From Gemmataceae bacterium (lineage in GTDB: Bacteria; Planctomycetota; Planctomycetia; Gemmatales; Gemmataceae): DNA of 42,925 nt. Position numbers and translations under genes: made by a program. Every line of letters begins with the position of its first letter. The stretch's first letter is position 1. The notes below the pieces were generated by a model. That model was given only the letters and a program-made list of their open reading frames with translations, had not been told where the DNA came from and made no database searches. The stretch is taken from assembly GCA_019747655.1 (NCBI GenBank), contig JAIEQO010000572.1:1-42925 (forward strand), read 5' to 3'. Below, in pieces: positions 22,159 to 31,154 of this stretch.

Positions 22159-22567
22159 TAGCCCCCTCCCCCCCCCCTCTGTTTTTTGCACCCGGGGGGC
22201 GGGCGTCGGAAACCTTCCGATTCCCAGGGTTTGCCCGCGATCCGCCCGCCGCCGGGGCCCGACCACCCGGTCACGGTCGGCCGTCCGGACGGCCGGAACT
22301 GCTGTCCCCGTCGGGGGTTCGGCGATCACCCCTCCGTTGCCGTACCCGGCAACGGACGGACCGGTCCCCGGCGTCGGCGTTCGGTCGGCTCGTCGGGCGG
22401 TGCGGTTCATGGTCCGTCCCCCGCGGGCAGGAAAACTAAACACATGAACAGTAACAGACTGGGTGGCCGAGTTCAACCCCGGTTGCAGTAGAATTGTGTA
22501 CGGATGTGCGCATTATGGGCGGTCGAGAAGCCGGCCCGTTACCAGCCGTGTCGGCCCGGCCCGCCGG
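22159..22567. other. 409-bp intergenic stretch
   Basis: No gene is convincing here; a 101-codon frame lacks a ribosome site and family features. The first part has C-runs and the later part is less G+C-rich (around 22440-22530) than anything nearby. A perfect 9-bp hairpin lies at 22333-22355. It separates the convergent M32 gene and the secreted-protein cluster. Confidence 0.4.
22333..22355. repeat. Perfect 9-bp hairpin
   Basis: TCCGTTGCC (22333-22341) pairs with GGCAACGGA (22347-22355) across the loop GTACC. It lacks a T-run. It lies between convergent genes, so a terminator or processing role is possible. Confidence 0.5.
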
Positions 22568-23149
22568 TTACTTCTTCGGCGGCCCCTCGTAGGGCGGCGG
22601 GGCCGGCTTGAAGGCGTTCGACTCCAGCACCGACAGCACCTGCTTTCTCGCCTCCTCGCTCCGCAGGCCGGCGGCGTACGCCCGGATGCGGGCGGCCGCC
22701 ACCTCCGGCCCGGCCCCGCCGGCGGCGTAGATGTCGATCAGGCACTGCACGGCGTTCAGCCGGCGGGCCTTGATCTCGTCGTCCTCGGACACCACCGGCA
22801 GCTGCTCGAGCAGGACCGGGACGGCCGGCAGCCCGATCTGCACCAGCATCGCGTGGACCGGCCGGCCGCTCGTACCGACGACGGCGAACTCCCGCCCCCG
22901 GAAGCGGTCGGACTTGAGGCCGCCGAAGCGGATGAGGTGGCGGGCGATTTCTTTGAGGTCCTCGGCTTTCTCCGGGGCCGGGACCGGCGGCAGCAGCTTC
23001 CAGATGTTTTCGAGGACCCCGGCGAGCCGGTCGGGGTCACCCCGGACGGCCGGGTCGTAGAGGGGGGCGACCCGCGGGGGGGTGCCGTGCGGCGCACCCG
23101 CCGACGGGGCCAGGTGGACGGCCAGGAGCAGGGAGGCATACGTCAACAT
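22568..23149 (-). CDS. Small secreted protein, pair member 2
   Basis: The protein has 193 residues from ATG 23149, with a signal peptide (MLTYASLLLAVHLAPSAGA). The mature part contains RVAPLYDPAVRGDPDRLAGV, then GRPVHAMLVQIGLPAVPVLL and a helical end. The same blocks occur in the gene just upstream (23154-23705). The helical pairs and the phrase IGLPAVPVLLEQLP suggest HEAT-like repeats. It is likely exported. A proline-rich end (PPPYEGPPKK) closes the protein. The function is unknown. Confidence 0.75.
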   Translation of the reverse strand: MLTYASLLLAVHLAPSAGAPHGTPPRVAPLYDPAVRGDPDRLAGVLENIWKLLPPVPAPEKAEDLKEIARHLIRFGGLKSDRFRGREFAVVGTSGRPVHAMLVQIGLPAVPVLLEQLPVVSEDDEIKARRLNAVQCLIDIYAAGGAGPEVAAARIRAYAAGLRSEEARKQVLSVLESNAFKPAPPPYEGPPKK

Positions 23150-23153
23150 GGTC

Positions 23154-23705
23154 TCACTTCTTGGGCGCGGGCGGCTGGACCTTGTCCGCGTCCAGCGCCG
23201 ACAGCACCCACTTCTGGGCCGGCTCGCTGTGCAAAGAGGCCGCGTACAGCTTGACCCGCTCGGCCGCCATCTGCCGGCCGGCCCCGCCGGGGCTGTAAAT
23301 CCCCGCCAGGCAGTCCAGCACACATAACCGGCGGATGCGCACCTCCTCAGTGTCCGGGCCGGCGCGGAGTTCTTCGAGCAGGGGTCGGACGGCCGGCAGC
23401 CCGATACGGACCAGCATCGTTTGGACCGGCCGGCCGGTGCCCAAGCCGGCGATTGCCTCTTGGTCTTTGAGGGCGGCCGACTCCAGGGCGATGAACGGGA
23501 CCAGGGCCCGGGCGAGTTTCGCGGCCTCCCAGTGGCGGTCGCGGGGAGGGGGGGGCGGGACCTTGTCCCACAGGTCGCGGAGGGCGGCGGCCAGCCGGTC
23601 CGGGTCCCCCCGGACGGCCGGGTCGCGGAGGGGAGCGACCCGCGGGTCTCCACCGGGCGGCGGGATCGCGGTCCACACGCACGCCGGGGCAACTGCGGGG
23701 AGCAC
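23154..23705 (-). CDS. Small secreted protein, pair member 1
   Basis: The 183-residue frame begins at GTG 23705 (MLPAVAPACVWTAIPPPGG, signal-peptide-like). It shares RVAPLRDPAVRGDPDRLA, GRPVQTMLVRIGLPAVRPLL and the ending PPAPKK with its downstream neighbour, so the two arose by tandem duplication. The gap between them is four bases. HEAT-like helical repeats are inferred. Start choice is uncertain because the signal peptide appears short of basic residues. Confidence 0.72.
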   Translation of the reverse strand: MLPAVAPACVWTAIPPPGGDPRVAPLRDPAVRGDPDRLAAALRDLWDKVPPPPPRDRHWEAAKLARALVPFIALESAALKDQEAIAGLGTGRPVQTMLVRIGLPAVRPLLEELRAGPDTEEVRIRRLCVLDCLAGIYSPGGAGRQMAAERVKLYAASLHSEPAQKWVLSALDADKVQPPAPKK

Positions 23706-23792
23706 GGCAACGCCTCGGTTCGCGGTCGGAAGGGTTGGTCGCGTGGCCGCGGGGCGCGGGCTCGGGGATCACCCGGCCGCGCCGGCTCGCCG

Positions 23793-24254
23793 CTACTTCT
23801 TCGCGGCCGGCGGGTCGTCCGGCACGAACCAGCCGGGCAGGTTCCAGATTTGGGGCCCCTCCGGGGAGTACTTGTAGTCGGCGAACTTGATGACCTTGCC
23901 GCCGACCTCGGGGACGAACAGCCCGTCCTTCCGCAGCGTGCCGGGGATCAGGGTTCCGAACCGGATCTCGTACGCCTTCGCCGCCGCCCCCAGTTGCCCG
24001 GGCCCGGCGAGCAGGTCGGCCGGCGGCATCATGGTCGCCGGCCCGCCGGCCGGGGCCCGGAACTCCTGGGTGAACTCCCCGTTCTTGTCGAGCTTGCCGG
24101 TGAACTCCCACTTGCCCCGGATGACCCGGACCCAGCGGTCGGTGTTCTCGACGAACTTGTACCGGACCGGCGGGGCGGCCGGCGGGTCGGTCATCGCCGC
24201 CCCTCCCGAAGCGAACAGCAGGGCCGGCACGCCGACAAACGCGAACCGTCGCAT
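23793..24254 (-). CDS. Small secreted protein, triplet member 3
   Basis: The protein has 153 residues with signal peptide MRRFAFVGVPALLFASGGAA. The mature domain contains YKFVENTDRWVRVIRGKW, then GKLDKNGEFTQE, KDGLFVPEVGGKVIKFADYKY and IWNLPGWFVPDDPP. It aligns along its whole length with the two genes that follow upstream on the same strand. It is the most diverged member (for example EFRAPAGGPATMMPP in the middle). Probably periplasmic or extracellular; no domain is known to me. Confidence 0.82.
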   Translation of the reverse strand: MRRFAFVGVPALLFASGGAAMTDPPAAPPVRYKFVENTDRWVRVIRGKWEFTGKLDKNGEFTQEFRAPAGGPATMMPPADLLAGPGQLGAAAKAYEIRFGTLIPGTLRKDGLFVPEVGGKVIKFADYKYSPEGPQIWNLPGWFVPDDPPAAKK

Positions 24255-24263
24255 GTCACGCCC

Positions 24264-24725
24264 TCACTTCTTCTCGGCCGGCGGCTCGACCGGTTGGAAC
24301 CCCCCGGGCAGGTTCCAGATCGGGGGTGCCTCCGGGGCGTACTGGTAGTCGGCGAAGGCGATGATCTTGCCGCCGACCTCCGGGACGAACGCCCCGTCCT
24401 TGCGAATCTCGCCGGGGACCAGGGCCCCGTGCCGAAGCTCGTACGCCTTCCTGGGCTCCGGCCCGGCCCCGTTGAGCAGACCGTGCGCCGGCAGCCCACG
24501 GCTCCACGGCTTGCCCTCGGGGATCCGTTGCTCCTGGGTGAACTCCCCGTCCTTGTCGAGCTTGCCGATCAGCAGCCACCCGCCCCGGCGGACGCCGACC
24601 CAGCGGTCGGTGTTCTCGACGAACTTGTACCGGACCGGCGGGGCGGCCGGCGGGTCGGACGTCGCGGCCGCCCCGCCGATGGCGAGCAGCAGGGCCGAGG
24701 CAGCTACGCACGCGGACCGTCGCAT
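24264..24725 (-). CDS. Small secreted protein, triplet member 2
   Basis: The protein has 153 residues: signal peptide MRRSACVAASALLLAIGGAA, then YKFVENTDRWVGVRRGGW, GKLDKDGEFTQEQR, RKDGAFVPEVGGKIIAFADY and IWNLPGGFQPVEPP. It is closer to member 1 than to member 3 in both signal peptide and core. The gap to member 3 is nine bases and to member 1 ten bases, which supports co-transcription. The function is unknown. Confidence 0.82.
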   Translation of the reverse strand: MRRSACVAASALLLAIGGAAATSDPPAAPPVRYKFVENTDRWVGVRRGGWLLIGKLDKDGEFTQEQRIPEGKPWSRGLPAHGLLNGAGPEPRKAYELRHGALVPGEIRKDGAFVPEVGGKIIAFADYQYAPEAPPIWNLPGGFQPVEPPAEKK

Positions 24726-24735
24726 CGTCGCGCCC

Positions 24736-25191
24736 TCACTTCTTATCGGTTGGCGGCTCGACCGGCACGAAGTAGCCGGGCAGGTTCCAGATGCGGGGCG
24801 CCTCCGGGGTGTACTTGTAGTCGGCGAACTTGATGACCGTCCCGCCGACCTCCGGGACGAACGCCCCGTCCTTGCGGAGTTCGCCGGGGACCAGGGCCCC
24901 GTGCCGGAACTCGTACGCCTTCGCCGCCGCCGGCCTGGACCCGTTGAGTAGCTCGTGCGCCGGCACCGAGCTCGCCCCCGCGCCCCGGCGGAACCGTTGC
25001 TCCTGGGTGAACTCCCCGTCCTTGTCGAGCTTGCCGATGAGCCGCCACCCGCCCCGGTGGACGCCGACCCAGCGGTCGGTGTTCTCGACGAACCGGTATT
25101 GCGCCGGCGGGGGGGCGGGCGGGTCCGACATCGCCGCCCCTCCCACGGCGAGGAGCAGGGCCGACGCCCCGAGAAATGCGGACCGTCGCAT
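24736..25191 (-). CDS. Small secreted protein, triplet member 1
   Basis: The protein has 151 residues from ATG 25191 (MRRSAFLGASALLLAVGGAA); an ATG two codons earlier is possible, but the sister genes both start MRR. The core has YRFVENTDRWVGVHRGGW, GKLDKDGEFTQEQR, RKDGAFVPEVGGTVIKFADY and IWNLPGYFVPVEPP. It is likely exported. It directly follows the FG-GAP gene on the same strand (17 bp), so the whole cluster may be one transcript. Conserved aromatics and VENTDRW suggest a small beta-barrel-like fold. Confidence 0.82.
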   Translation of the reverse strand: MRRSAFLGASALLLAVGGAAMSDPPAPPPAQYRFVENTDRWVGVHRGGWRLIGKLDKDGEFTQEQRFRRGAGASSVPAHELLNGSRPAAAKAYEFRHGALVPGELRKDGAFVPEVGGTVIKFADYKYTPEAPRIWNLPGYFVPVEPPTDKK

Positions 25192-25208
25192 CGTCACGCC
25201 CTCCGAAG

Positions 25209-27785
25209 TTACGGCCAGTTGACGCTAGTATTGAAGGTCGGGCCTTTGGTCTTGAGCGGGTCGGCGTTGCTCTTCACCCAGCCGCCCTCCACGCCCACCT
25301 TGCTGGCCGCCGCGATCACGCTCACCCCCTTCCCGGCCACGTTCGTGGTGGCGAAGAAGTTCACGTTCCAGTCCCAGTAGGCGATCGGGTAGAGCGACTG
25401 GTCCGCGTACTGAACGACGACGTACAGGCGTAACAAGTACTTCATGTCCAGCTTGTCCAGCTTATCCGCTTCCGCCGGCACGCCCGTTTGGGGCGAGTCT
25501 TCCATGTGGATCGTCACCCCGTTCGCCGTCGCGGTGGAAGAAAACTCCGAAACGGCGGTTGGGTCGGCGGGGTTGGTCGAGTCGAGGCCCGGATAGGTGT
25601 ACTTAGAAGCGACCGTCGGTAGGTAGTTTTGGTTTGCCAGCCCGCTCGCCGTGGTGAACACCGCCCCGGCCCCGCTCCCGTTGGCCCCGTTCTGGAGGTT
25701 ACGGAAGTTCTGTACATACTTCATCGTCAACGGCCCGTTGGTGATCTGTGCGTCGAACGCGATCCCAGCCGTCCACTCCCCGGCCACCGCCGGCGGGTTC
25801 GCGGCGACCAGCCCTTCCAGCCCATCGACCGGCCGCTGCTTGTAGAAGTTCACGCTCGGGGTCGGGATCGTGCTGGTGAAGCTGTTGATGGTGGGGAAGA
25901 ACGGGGTCACCATCACCGTGTTGCTCCGCTCCACCGTCTGCTGCGGGTTGGTGGCGGTGGTGGTGAACGTCAGGTCGATCCGCACGTCGTTGAGGCTGGA
26001 AGAGGACTCGTGCGTCCCCTCCACGTAGAAGGTGACCGCCACGGGGGTGGCGCTCGCGGCGACCGCCTTGGACGAGAAGGCGGCCTGCTTCCGCTTGTCC
26101 GCCCAGAAGGCGACCTGCGCGTCACCCGGCGCGAAGGCCGACACGCTCAAGGTGCCGGCCGCCCCGCCCCCGATGGTCGCCGTCACCGGCACGAGCTGGG
26201 GGTCGTCGACCGGCAGGTTGGTCGCGGCGAAGTCCCGCTTTTTCGGGATGAACGGGAGGTCGTCCGACTTCCAGGGCGTCGACCCGTTGTCGTTGTTCGC
26301 GTTGACCGGAATGAACTTGCTGCCTACCGTCACGTCGAGCGACAGGGGCGGGTCGGCGATCAGCAGGGTCGCGGTGTTCGGGCTGCCGACGGTGTACCCG
26401 GCCCCCGCCGACAGCTTCAACGTGACCGTCTCGTTGGGGTCGAAGACCGTGTCGTACAGCGGGTCGATCGGCACCTCGAACTGGCCGCCCGCGGCGACCG
26501 CGATCTTCCCCGTCGGGGCCACGTAGTCGACCCCCGACGTGGCCGTCCCCTCCAGGGTGTAGGTGATGGTGTACGGGGTCGGCGGGGTCTCCCCGGCGGC
26601 GATCACGAACTTCCCGATCGTCCGGCACCCGCCCGGGACGGTCGGCTCGACCGCGTTAAAGGACGCGGTGACCATGACGACCGGCGGGTCGTTGCTGGCG
26701 GCCAGGTTGACGCCGCCGATGGCGTCCGGGCCGAACGGGGCGAACTCGGCCGTCGGCAGGGCCACCGGCTGCCCGGTCAGCCCGCTGAACACCCGGACGG
26801 TCGCCGCCGGGCCGGGGCCGGTCCCGACCACGATGTCAGCATACTGATCGTCGTCCGAGTAATTTAGCGCCACCCGCACCCCGGCCGTCATCCCCGGGCC
26901 GAACGGGGCCAGCTCCCGGAGGACCCCGCCGGTCGCCCCGCTGAACACCCGGATCAGCGACGCCGCCCCCGGCCCGGTCCCGACCGCCAGGTCCGGGGTG
27001 CCGTCCGCATCCGCGTCCGCGGCCAGGGCGTCCGTACCCACATTCGCCCCGCTCCGGGTGGCCGGGTCGAAGGCGAAGAAGTCGCCGAGCGGCCCGGCGA
27101 TCGGGGCCCCGGTGGCCATGTCGAACACCCGGACCCGGGGCCCGCCGCCGGGCCCGGCCCCGACCGCCAGGTCGGCCCGCCCGTCTCCGGTCAAGTCGGC
27201 GGCCGCCAGCGACACCCCGCCGGCGAAGTCCTCCTCGAACGCGAAGAACGAGCGGATTTCCTCCCCGGTCGCCCCGCTGAACGCCTTGACGTGCGGCCCG
27301 CCGCCGGCCCCGGCCCCGGTGATCACGTCCGGGATCGTGTCCCCGTCCACGTCCGCCGCAGCGACCTGGACCCCGCCGGCGAACTCGGGGGCGTAGGCCA
27401 TGAAGTCGCCGAGCGGGCCGGGGACCGGGTCGCCGGTCTTGCCGTCGAGGACCCGCACCCGGGGTGGGCCGCCCGGCCCGAGGGCCGTCACCAGGTCCGG
27501 GTAGCCGTCGCGGGTGATGTCGGCCGTCCCGACCCGGACCCCGCCGGTGAACGCCGGGTCGGCGGCCAGCCGCTCGAAGTTCAGGGCCCCGGTCTCGGCG
27601 TCGAACGCCCGGACCAGGGGCGGCGGGCCCTCACCTGTACCAATGTATATAACTGGCAACGGTAACGGCCGACCATCCGGGACGAGCCGGTCTTCCAGGG
27701 CTTCGAGCCACAGGGCGGACCGGCGGGTGATCGGGGCGGGCGGGCGGGCGGTCCGGCAGAAGGCGCGGCGGCTGGCGGGGGACAT
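25209..27785 (-). CDS. Extracellular FG-GAP/Calx-beta repeat protein
   Basis: The 858-residue protein starts at ATG 27785. It has the planctomycete N-terminal surface/export signature (LWLEALEDRLVPDG) and then about six FG-GAP-like units, each of the pattern GGV.VAAADVDGDTIPDVITGAG...VKAF (residues about 45-370). These have DxDxDGxxD calcium-type loops and form a beta-propeller-like array. A Calx-beta segment follows (YTLEGTATSGVDYVAPTG, DPNETVTLKLS). The last 330 residues are Ser/Thr-rich and end WVKSNADPLKTKG. It is probably a secreted adhesion- or matrix-type protein. The upstream frame extension is non-coding, since it overlaps the divergent membrane-protein gene. Confidence 0.9.
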   Translation of the reverse strand: MSPASRRAFCRTARPPAPITRRSALWLEALEDRLVPDGRPLPLPVIYIGTGEGPPPLVRAFDAETGALNFERLAADPAFTGGVRVGTADITRDGYPDLVTALGPGGPPRVRVLDGKTGDPVPGPLGDFMAYAPEFAGGVQVAAADVDGDTIPDVITGAGAGGGPHVKAFSGATGEEIRSFFAFEEDFAGGVSLAAADLTGDGRADLAVGAGPGGGPRVRVFDMATGAPIAGPLGDFFAFDPATRSGANVGTDALAADADADGTPDLAVGTGPGAASLIRVFSGATGGVLRELAPFGPGMTAGVRVALNYSDDDQYADIVVGTGPGPAATVRVFSGLTGQPVALPTAEFAPFGPDAIGGVNLAASNDPPVVMVTASFNAVEPTVPGGCRTIGKFVIAAGETPPTPYTITYTLEGTATSGVDYVAPTGKIAVAAGGQFEVPIDPLYDTVFDPNETVTLKLSAGAGYTVGSPNTATLLIADPPLSLDVTVGSKFIPVNANNDNGSTPWKSDDLPFIPKKRDFAATNLPVDDPQLVPVTATIGGGAAGTLSVSAFAPGDAQVAFWADKRKQAAFSSKAVAASATPVAVTFYVEGTHESSSSLNDVRIDLTFTTTATNPQQTVERSNTVMVTPFFPTINSFTSTIPTPSVNFYKQRPVDGLEGLVAANPPAVAGEWTAGIAFDAQITNGPLTMKYVQNFRNLQNGANGSGAGAVFTTASGLANQNYLPTVASKYTYPGLDSTNPADPTAVSEFSSTATANGVTIHMEDSPQTGVPAEADKLDKLDMKYLLRLYVVVQYADQSLYPIAYWDWNVNFFATTNVAGKGVSVIAAASKVGVEGGWVKSNADPLKTKGPTFNTSVNWP

Positions 27786-28046
27786 GGCGAACGTCCTGTG
27801 GCGCGGGAGGGTAGCGCTCGAGACGGGTTGACTGTCCCAGACCGGCGGCGACGGGTCAACCAAAAAATGTCGCACGCTCGCCAAATCCGGAACACCCTCC
27901 GCCTCACCGGTGTAGGAACGGTGAAGGGCGTGGTTTCCCGGCCCCGCGCACCGCCCTCGACTTCCGGCCGGCCCGGTGGTATAGCCGCCCGCGACACCGG
28001 CCACCCTCCGGGACCACGCCCCCGGCCCACGGCGGAGGACGCACGG

Positions 28047-30038
28047 ATGCCGTCCCGGTTCCGGCCGCTGCTCTACGCCCTGTACTCGGCGGTCATCGCC
28101 CTGTGGGTGCTCGCCTTCCTCCAGGGGGCGGCCGCCCAGTTCACGTCGTTCGACGGCCCGTTCTGGAACGGGGCGTTCCAGCACTACAACGCCCTCCGCC
28201 GGATCGACGCCGGGCAGGCCGGCGGGGTCGACTTCCAGTTCTTCCACGGCCTCGGCGTGCCGTACCTCCACCACCCGCTCTACCGGCTCTTCGGCGGCGA
28301 CCTGTACGCCGGCGAGGCGGCCCGGTACCTGGTCAACCTGCTGGCGTACCTGCTCCCGTACCCGGCCGTGTTCTACGCGGCGACGCGGAGCCGGACCGCC
28401 GCCCTGGGCCTGACCGCGGTGGCCCTCGTCGCGTCGGAGCCGCTCGGGCTGCACTACCTGGCGTGGCCGAGCCACAACACCCCCGGCACCCGGGCGGCGG
28501 TCCCGTACCTCCTGCTCGCCGTCCTCCTGGCCGGCCTCCGCCCGCGGCGGGAGGCCGGCCTGGCCGGGGTGCTGGCCGGGTGCGGGTTCCTACTCGGCAC
28601 CGAGCACGGGGTCGCCGTCGGGGTGATGCTGGCGGTGACGTGGGCCGGCCGGTGGTGGACGGGGCACCCCGGCGGCCGCGGCGTGTATCTGGCGGTGGCG
28701 GGCGGGTTCGGGGTGGCCACGGCCGGGGGCCTGCTGGTCGCCATCGGCGGGCCCGACGGGGCGGTGAATGCCCTGCGGTACGCCTTCGTCGACGTGCCGG
28801 CCGACCAGTTCTGGTACTTCGGCACCACCCCGCTGCCGTACCTGGGGAGCTGGGACGAGGTGTTCGCCGACCAGCGGATGCTGCTGGCCTACGGGGCGGC
28901 CGCGACCCAGGCCGGGGCGTTGCTCGCGTGGGCGGCCCGGTCCCCGGGCGGGCGGGCGGTCGGGGTCCCCCTCGTCGGGGCGCTGGCCTACGGGGTGGCC
29001 GCGTCGGTCGGCTACCTGAGCTACACCGGCTACCAGTTCCACCTGCCGCTGATCCGGGTCGAGCTGACGGTCGCCCTCGTCCTCGCCTGGCGGGCGGCGG
29101 CGAAGCTGCGGGCCGCCGAGCCCGCCCGGGTCGGGCCGGCCGTCCGGGCCCTCCAGGTCGGGTTCGCGGTCGCGGTCCTGGTGGCGGGCCCGCTCCAGTC
29201 CTACGGCCCGTCCTCGGTCGCCCGCCTGCCGGCGGTGGTGCGGGCGGCGGCCGGGGGCTGCCGGGCCGTCTACCGGGGCGAGTGCCGGCTGTCCGACCGG
29301 GCGGCCGGGCACCTGGACCGGCTCGTCCGGGCGGTCGAGGCGAACCGGGGCCGGCCCGGGCCGCCGACGATCTGGTCCGAGTACGCCGGGCTACTGGAGG
29401 CCCACTTCGGGGTGTTCCACCCGGCCCACGACTACATCATCCACGCCCGCGGGCCGGGCGGGTCGGCCGACTACCTGGCGGCGTTCCGGGCGGCCGACCC
29501 GGAGTTCGCGTTCACCTTCCACAAGGGCTACTGGCCGCACGTGGAGAAGCACCAGGCGGCCGACTGGGGGTTCTACGAGGAGCTGTTTTTGAACTACGAG
29601 CCGGTGGCGCGGACGTGGGTGGGGCACCTGTGGAGGCGGCGGCCCGGGCCGTGGAAGGCGGCCCCGGAGGACGGCTGGGAGGCCGTGCCGGCGGAGCTGC
29701 CGGACGCCGTCACCCTGCCGCCGCGGCCGGGCGGGGGGGCGGTGGTGGTGGAGGTCCGGTACGAGGTCCGCCCGACCCCCGGGCGGTACCTGCCGGTCCT
29801 GGGGCAGTCGCCCCGGTACCTGCTGTTCCCCTTCTACTGCCGCCCGGACCTGCCGGTCCCGGCCCGGCCGTACGCCGACCGGATGACGTTCCCGGTGGTG
29901 CTCGCCCCCGGCACGCCGGCCCACTTCTTCGCCACCACCCGGTCGCTGGTCGGGGGCCGGTGGGTGGTGACCGGGGTGCGGGTCCGGCCGCTGCCGGCGG
30001 ACGCGGCCGGGCACTACCAGGAGACGCTGCGGCCGTGA
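28047..30038 (+). CDS. Polytopic membrane protein, possibly glycosyltransferase-like
   Basis: The 663-residue protein begins at ATG 28047 (ribosome site GGCGGAGGAC). About ten hydrophobic helices lie between residues 7 and 400, broken by an early extracytoplasmic loop (FTSFDGPFWNGAFQHYNALR). The last 250 residues are soluble, with TIWSEYAGLLEAHFGVFHPAHDYIIHA and many aromatic residues. The layout recalls membrane glycosyltransferases of the GT-C type, but no acidic loop motif could be identified, so the function is open. It is divergent from the FG-GAP gene with 261 bp between starts and lies 57 bp upstream of selD. Confidence 0.75.
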   Translation: MPSRFRPLLYALYSAVIALWVLAFLQGAAAQFTSFDGPFWNGAFQHYNALRRIDAGQAGGVDFQFFHGLGVPYLHHPLYRLFGGDLYAGEAARYLVNLLAYLLPYPAVFYAATRSRTAALGLTAVALVASEPLGLHYLAWPSHNTPGTRAAVPYLLLAVLLAGLRPRREAGLAGVLAGCGFLLGTEHGVAVGVMLAVTWAGRWWTGHPGGRGVYLAVAGGFGVATAGGLLVAIGGPDGAVNALRYAFVDVPADQFWYFGTTPLPYLGSWDEVFADQRMLLAYGAAATQAGALLAWAARSPGGRAVGVPLVGALAYGVAASVGYLSYTGYQFHLPLIRVELTVALVLAWRAAAKLRAAEPARVGPAVRALQVGFAVAVLVAGPLQSYGPSSVARLPAVVRAAAGGCRAVYRGECRLSDRAAGHLDRLVRAVEANRGRPGPPTIWSEYAGLLEAHFGVFHPAHDYIIHARGPGGSADYLAAFRAADPEFAFTFHKGYWPHVEKHQAADWGFYEELFLNYEPVARTWVGHLWRRRPGPWKAAPEDGWEAVPAELPDAVTLPPRPGGGAVVVEVRYEVRPTPGRYLPVLGQSPRYLLFPFYCRPDLPVPARPYADRMTFPVVLAPGTPAHFFATTRSLVGGRWVVTGVRVRPLPADAAGHYQETLRP

Positions 30039-30095
30039 CCCGGTCGGGGGGGCTGGGGTGTCGCCCGGTCGGCGGCGGCCGGGTATGATGGCCCC

Positions 30096-31151
30096 ATGAC
30101 CACCGACCCCGTCCGGCTGACGGCACTCGCCAAGCGGGCCGGGTGCGCCGCCAAGCACCCGCCCGGGTTCCTCCTCCCGCTGCTCGGGCTCCTCCCGCCC
30201 GTCACCGACCCCCGCGTCCTGGTCGGCAGCTCGACCGCCGACGACGCCGCCGTCGTCAAGCTGTCGGACGAGCTGGCGCTGGTCCTGACCACCGACTTCT
30301 TCACCCCGATCGTCGACGGGCCCCGGGACTTCGGCCGGGTGGCCGCGGCCAACGCCCTGTCCGACGTGTACGCGATGGGCGGCACCCCGCTCGCGGCCCT
30401 GAGCGTCGTCGGCTTCCCGGACGCCCTGCCGGCCGCCGTCCTCGGCGACATCCTCGCCGGGGCGGCCGAGGTGGCGGCCGAGGCCGGGGCCCCAATCGTC
30501 GGCGGGCACACGATCAAGAGCGAGGAGCCGATCTTCGGGCTGGCCGTGGTCGGCACCGTCCACCCGGGCAAGGTGCTGAGCAACGCCGGGGCCCGGCCGG
30601 GCGACGCCCTGGTGCTGTCCAAGCCGCTCGGGCTCGGGGTCATCACCACGGCCGCCAAGAACGGCAAGGACGACCGCGGGGCGATCGCGGACGCGGTCCG
30701 GGTGATGACGACGCTCAACAAGGGGGCGGCCGGGGTGCTGGCCGGGTTCGAGGTCCACGCCCTGACCGACGTGACCGGGTTCGGGCTGCTCGGGCACCTG
30801 CGGAACGTCACGGCCGCGAGCCAGGTGACGGCCGAGGTGTGGGCGGACGCGGTGCCGGTGCTGGCGGCGGCCCGGGAGTACGTCGCGGCCGGGGTCGCCC
30901 CGGGCGGGACGCGGGCGAACCACAAGTTCCTGGCCGACTGGGCCGAGTACGCCCCGGACGTGACGGCCGACGAGCAGCTCCTGTTGTGCGACGCCCAGAC
31001 TTCGGGCGGGCTCCTGGCCGCGGTCCCGGCCGAGTCCGCCGCCGGGCTGGTGCGGGCGCTGCGGGCCGCGGGGCTGGCGGACGCGGCCGAAGTCGGCCGG
31101 GTCACGGGCCCCGGGTCCGGGCGGATGACCGTCCGTCGGCGGCCGGCCTGA
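30096..31151 (+). CDS. selD: Selenide, water dikinase (selenophosphate synthetase)
   Basis: SelD makes selenophosphate from selenide and ATP, for selenocysteine or selenouridine synthesis. The N-terminal catalytic motif is RLTALAKRAGCAAK, with Cys17 and Lys20 in the expected places (the usual GCGCK reads GCAAK). The family's DDAAVVKLSDELALVLTTDFF, AANALSDVYAMGGTPLAALS, VGGHTIKSEEPIFGLAVVG and LTDVTGFGLLGHL segments follow, then CDAQTSGGLL. Its 351 residues are normal. No other selenium gene lies in the window. It ends three bases from the convergent SPINDLY-like gene. Confidence 0.96.
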   Translation: MTTDPVRLTALAKRAGCAAKHPPGFLLPLLGLLPPVTDPRVLVGSSTADDAAVVKLSDELALVLTTDFFTPIVDGPRDFGRVAAANALSDVYAMGGTPLAALSVVGFPDALPAAVLGDILAGAAEVAAEAGAPIVGGHTIKSEEPIFGLAVVGTVHPGKVLSNAGARPGDALVLSKPLGLGVITTAAKNGKDDRGAIADAVRVMTTLNKGAAGVLAGFEVHALTDVTGFGLLGHLRNVTAASQVTAEVWADAVPVLAAAREYVAAGVAPGGTRANHKFLADWAEYAPDVTADEQLLLCDAQTSGGLLAAVPAESAAGLVRALRAAGLADAAEVGRVTGPGSGRMTVRRRPA

Positions 31152-31154
31152 CCG

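Noticed and set aside
19993-22476. 827-codon minus-strand frame across the M32 gene
   Set aside because: Only its last 189 codons (DUF2007 protein) are real; the rest is antisense to the carboxypeptidase.
22440-22510. tRNA-like segment (GTTCAACCCCGG) downstream of the M32 gene
   Set aside because: The T-loop-like string has no matching acceptor, D or anticodon stems on either strand.
28103-30088. Long frames shadowing the polytopic membrane protein
   Set aside because: They are Pro/Arg/Gly-rich frames produced by high G+C at third positions of the real gene.
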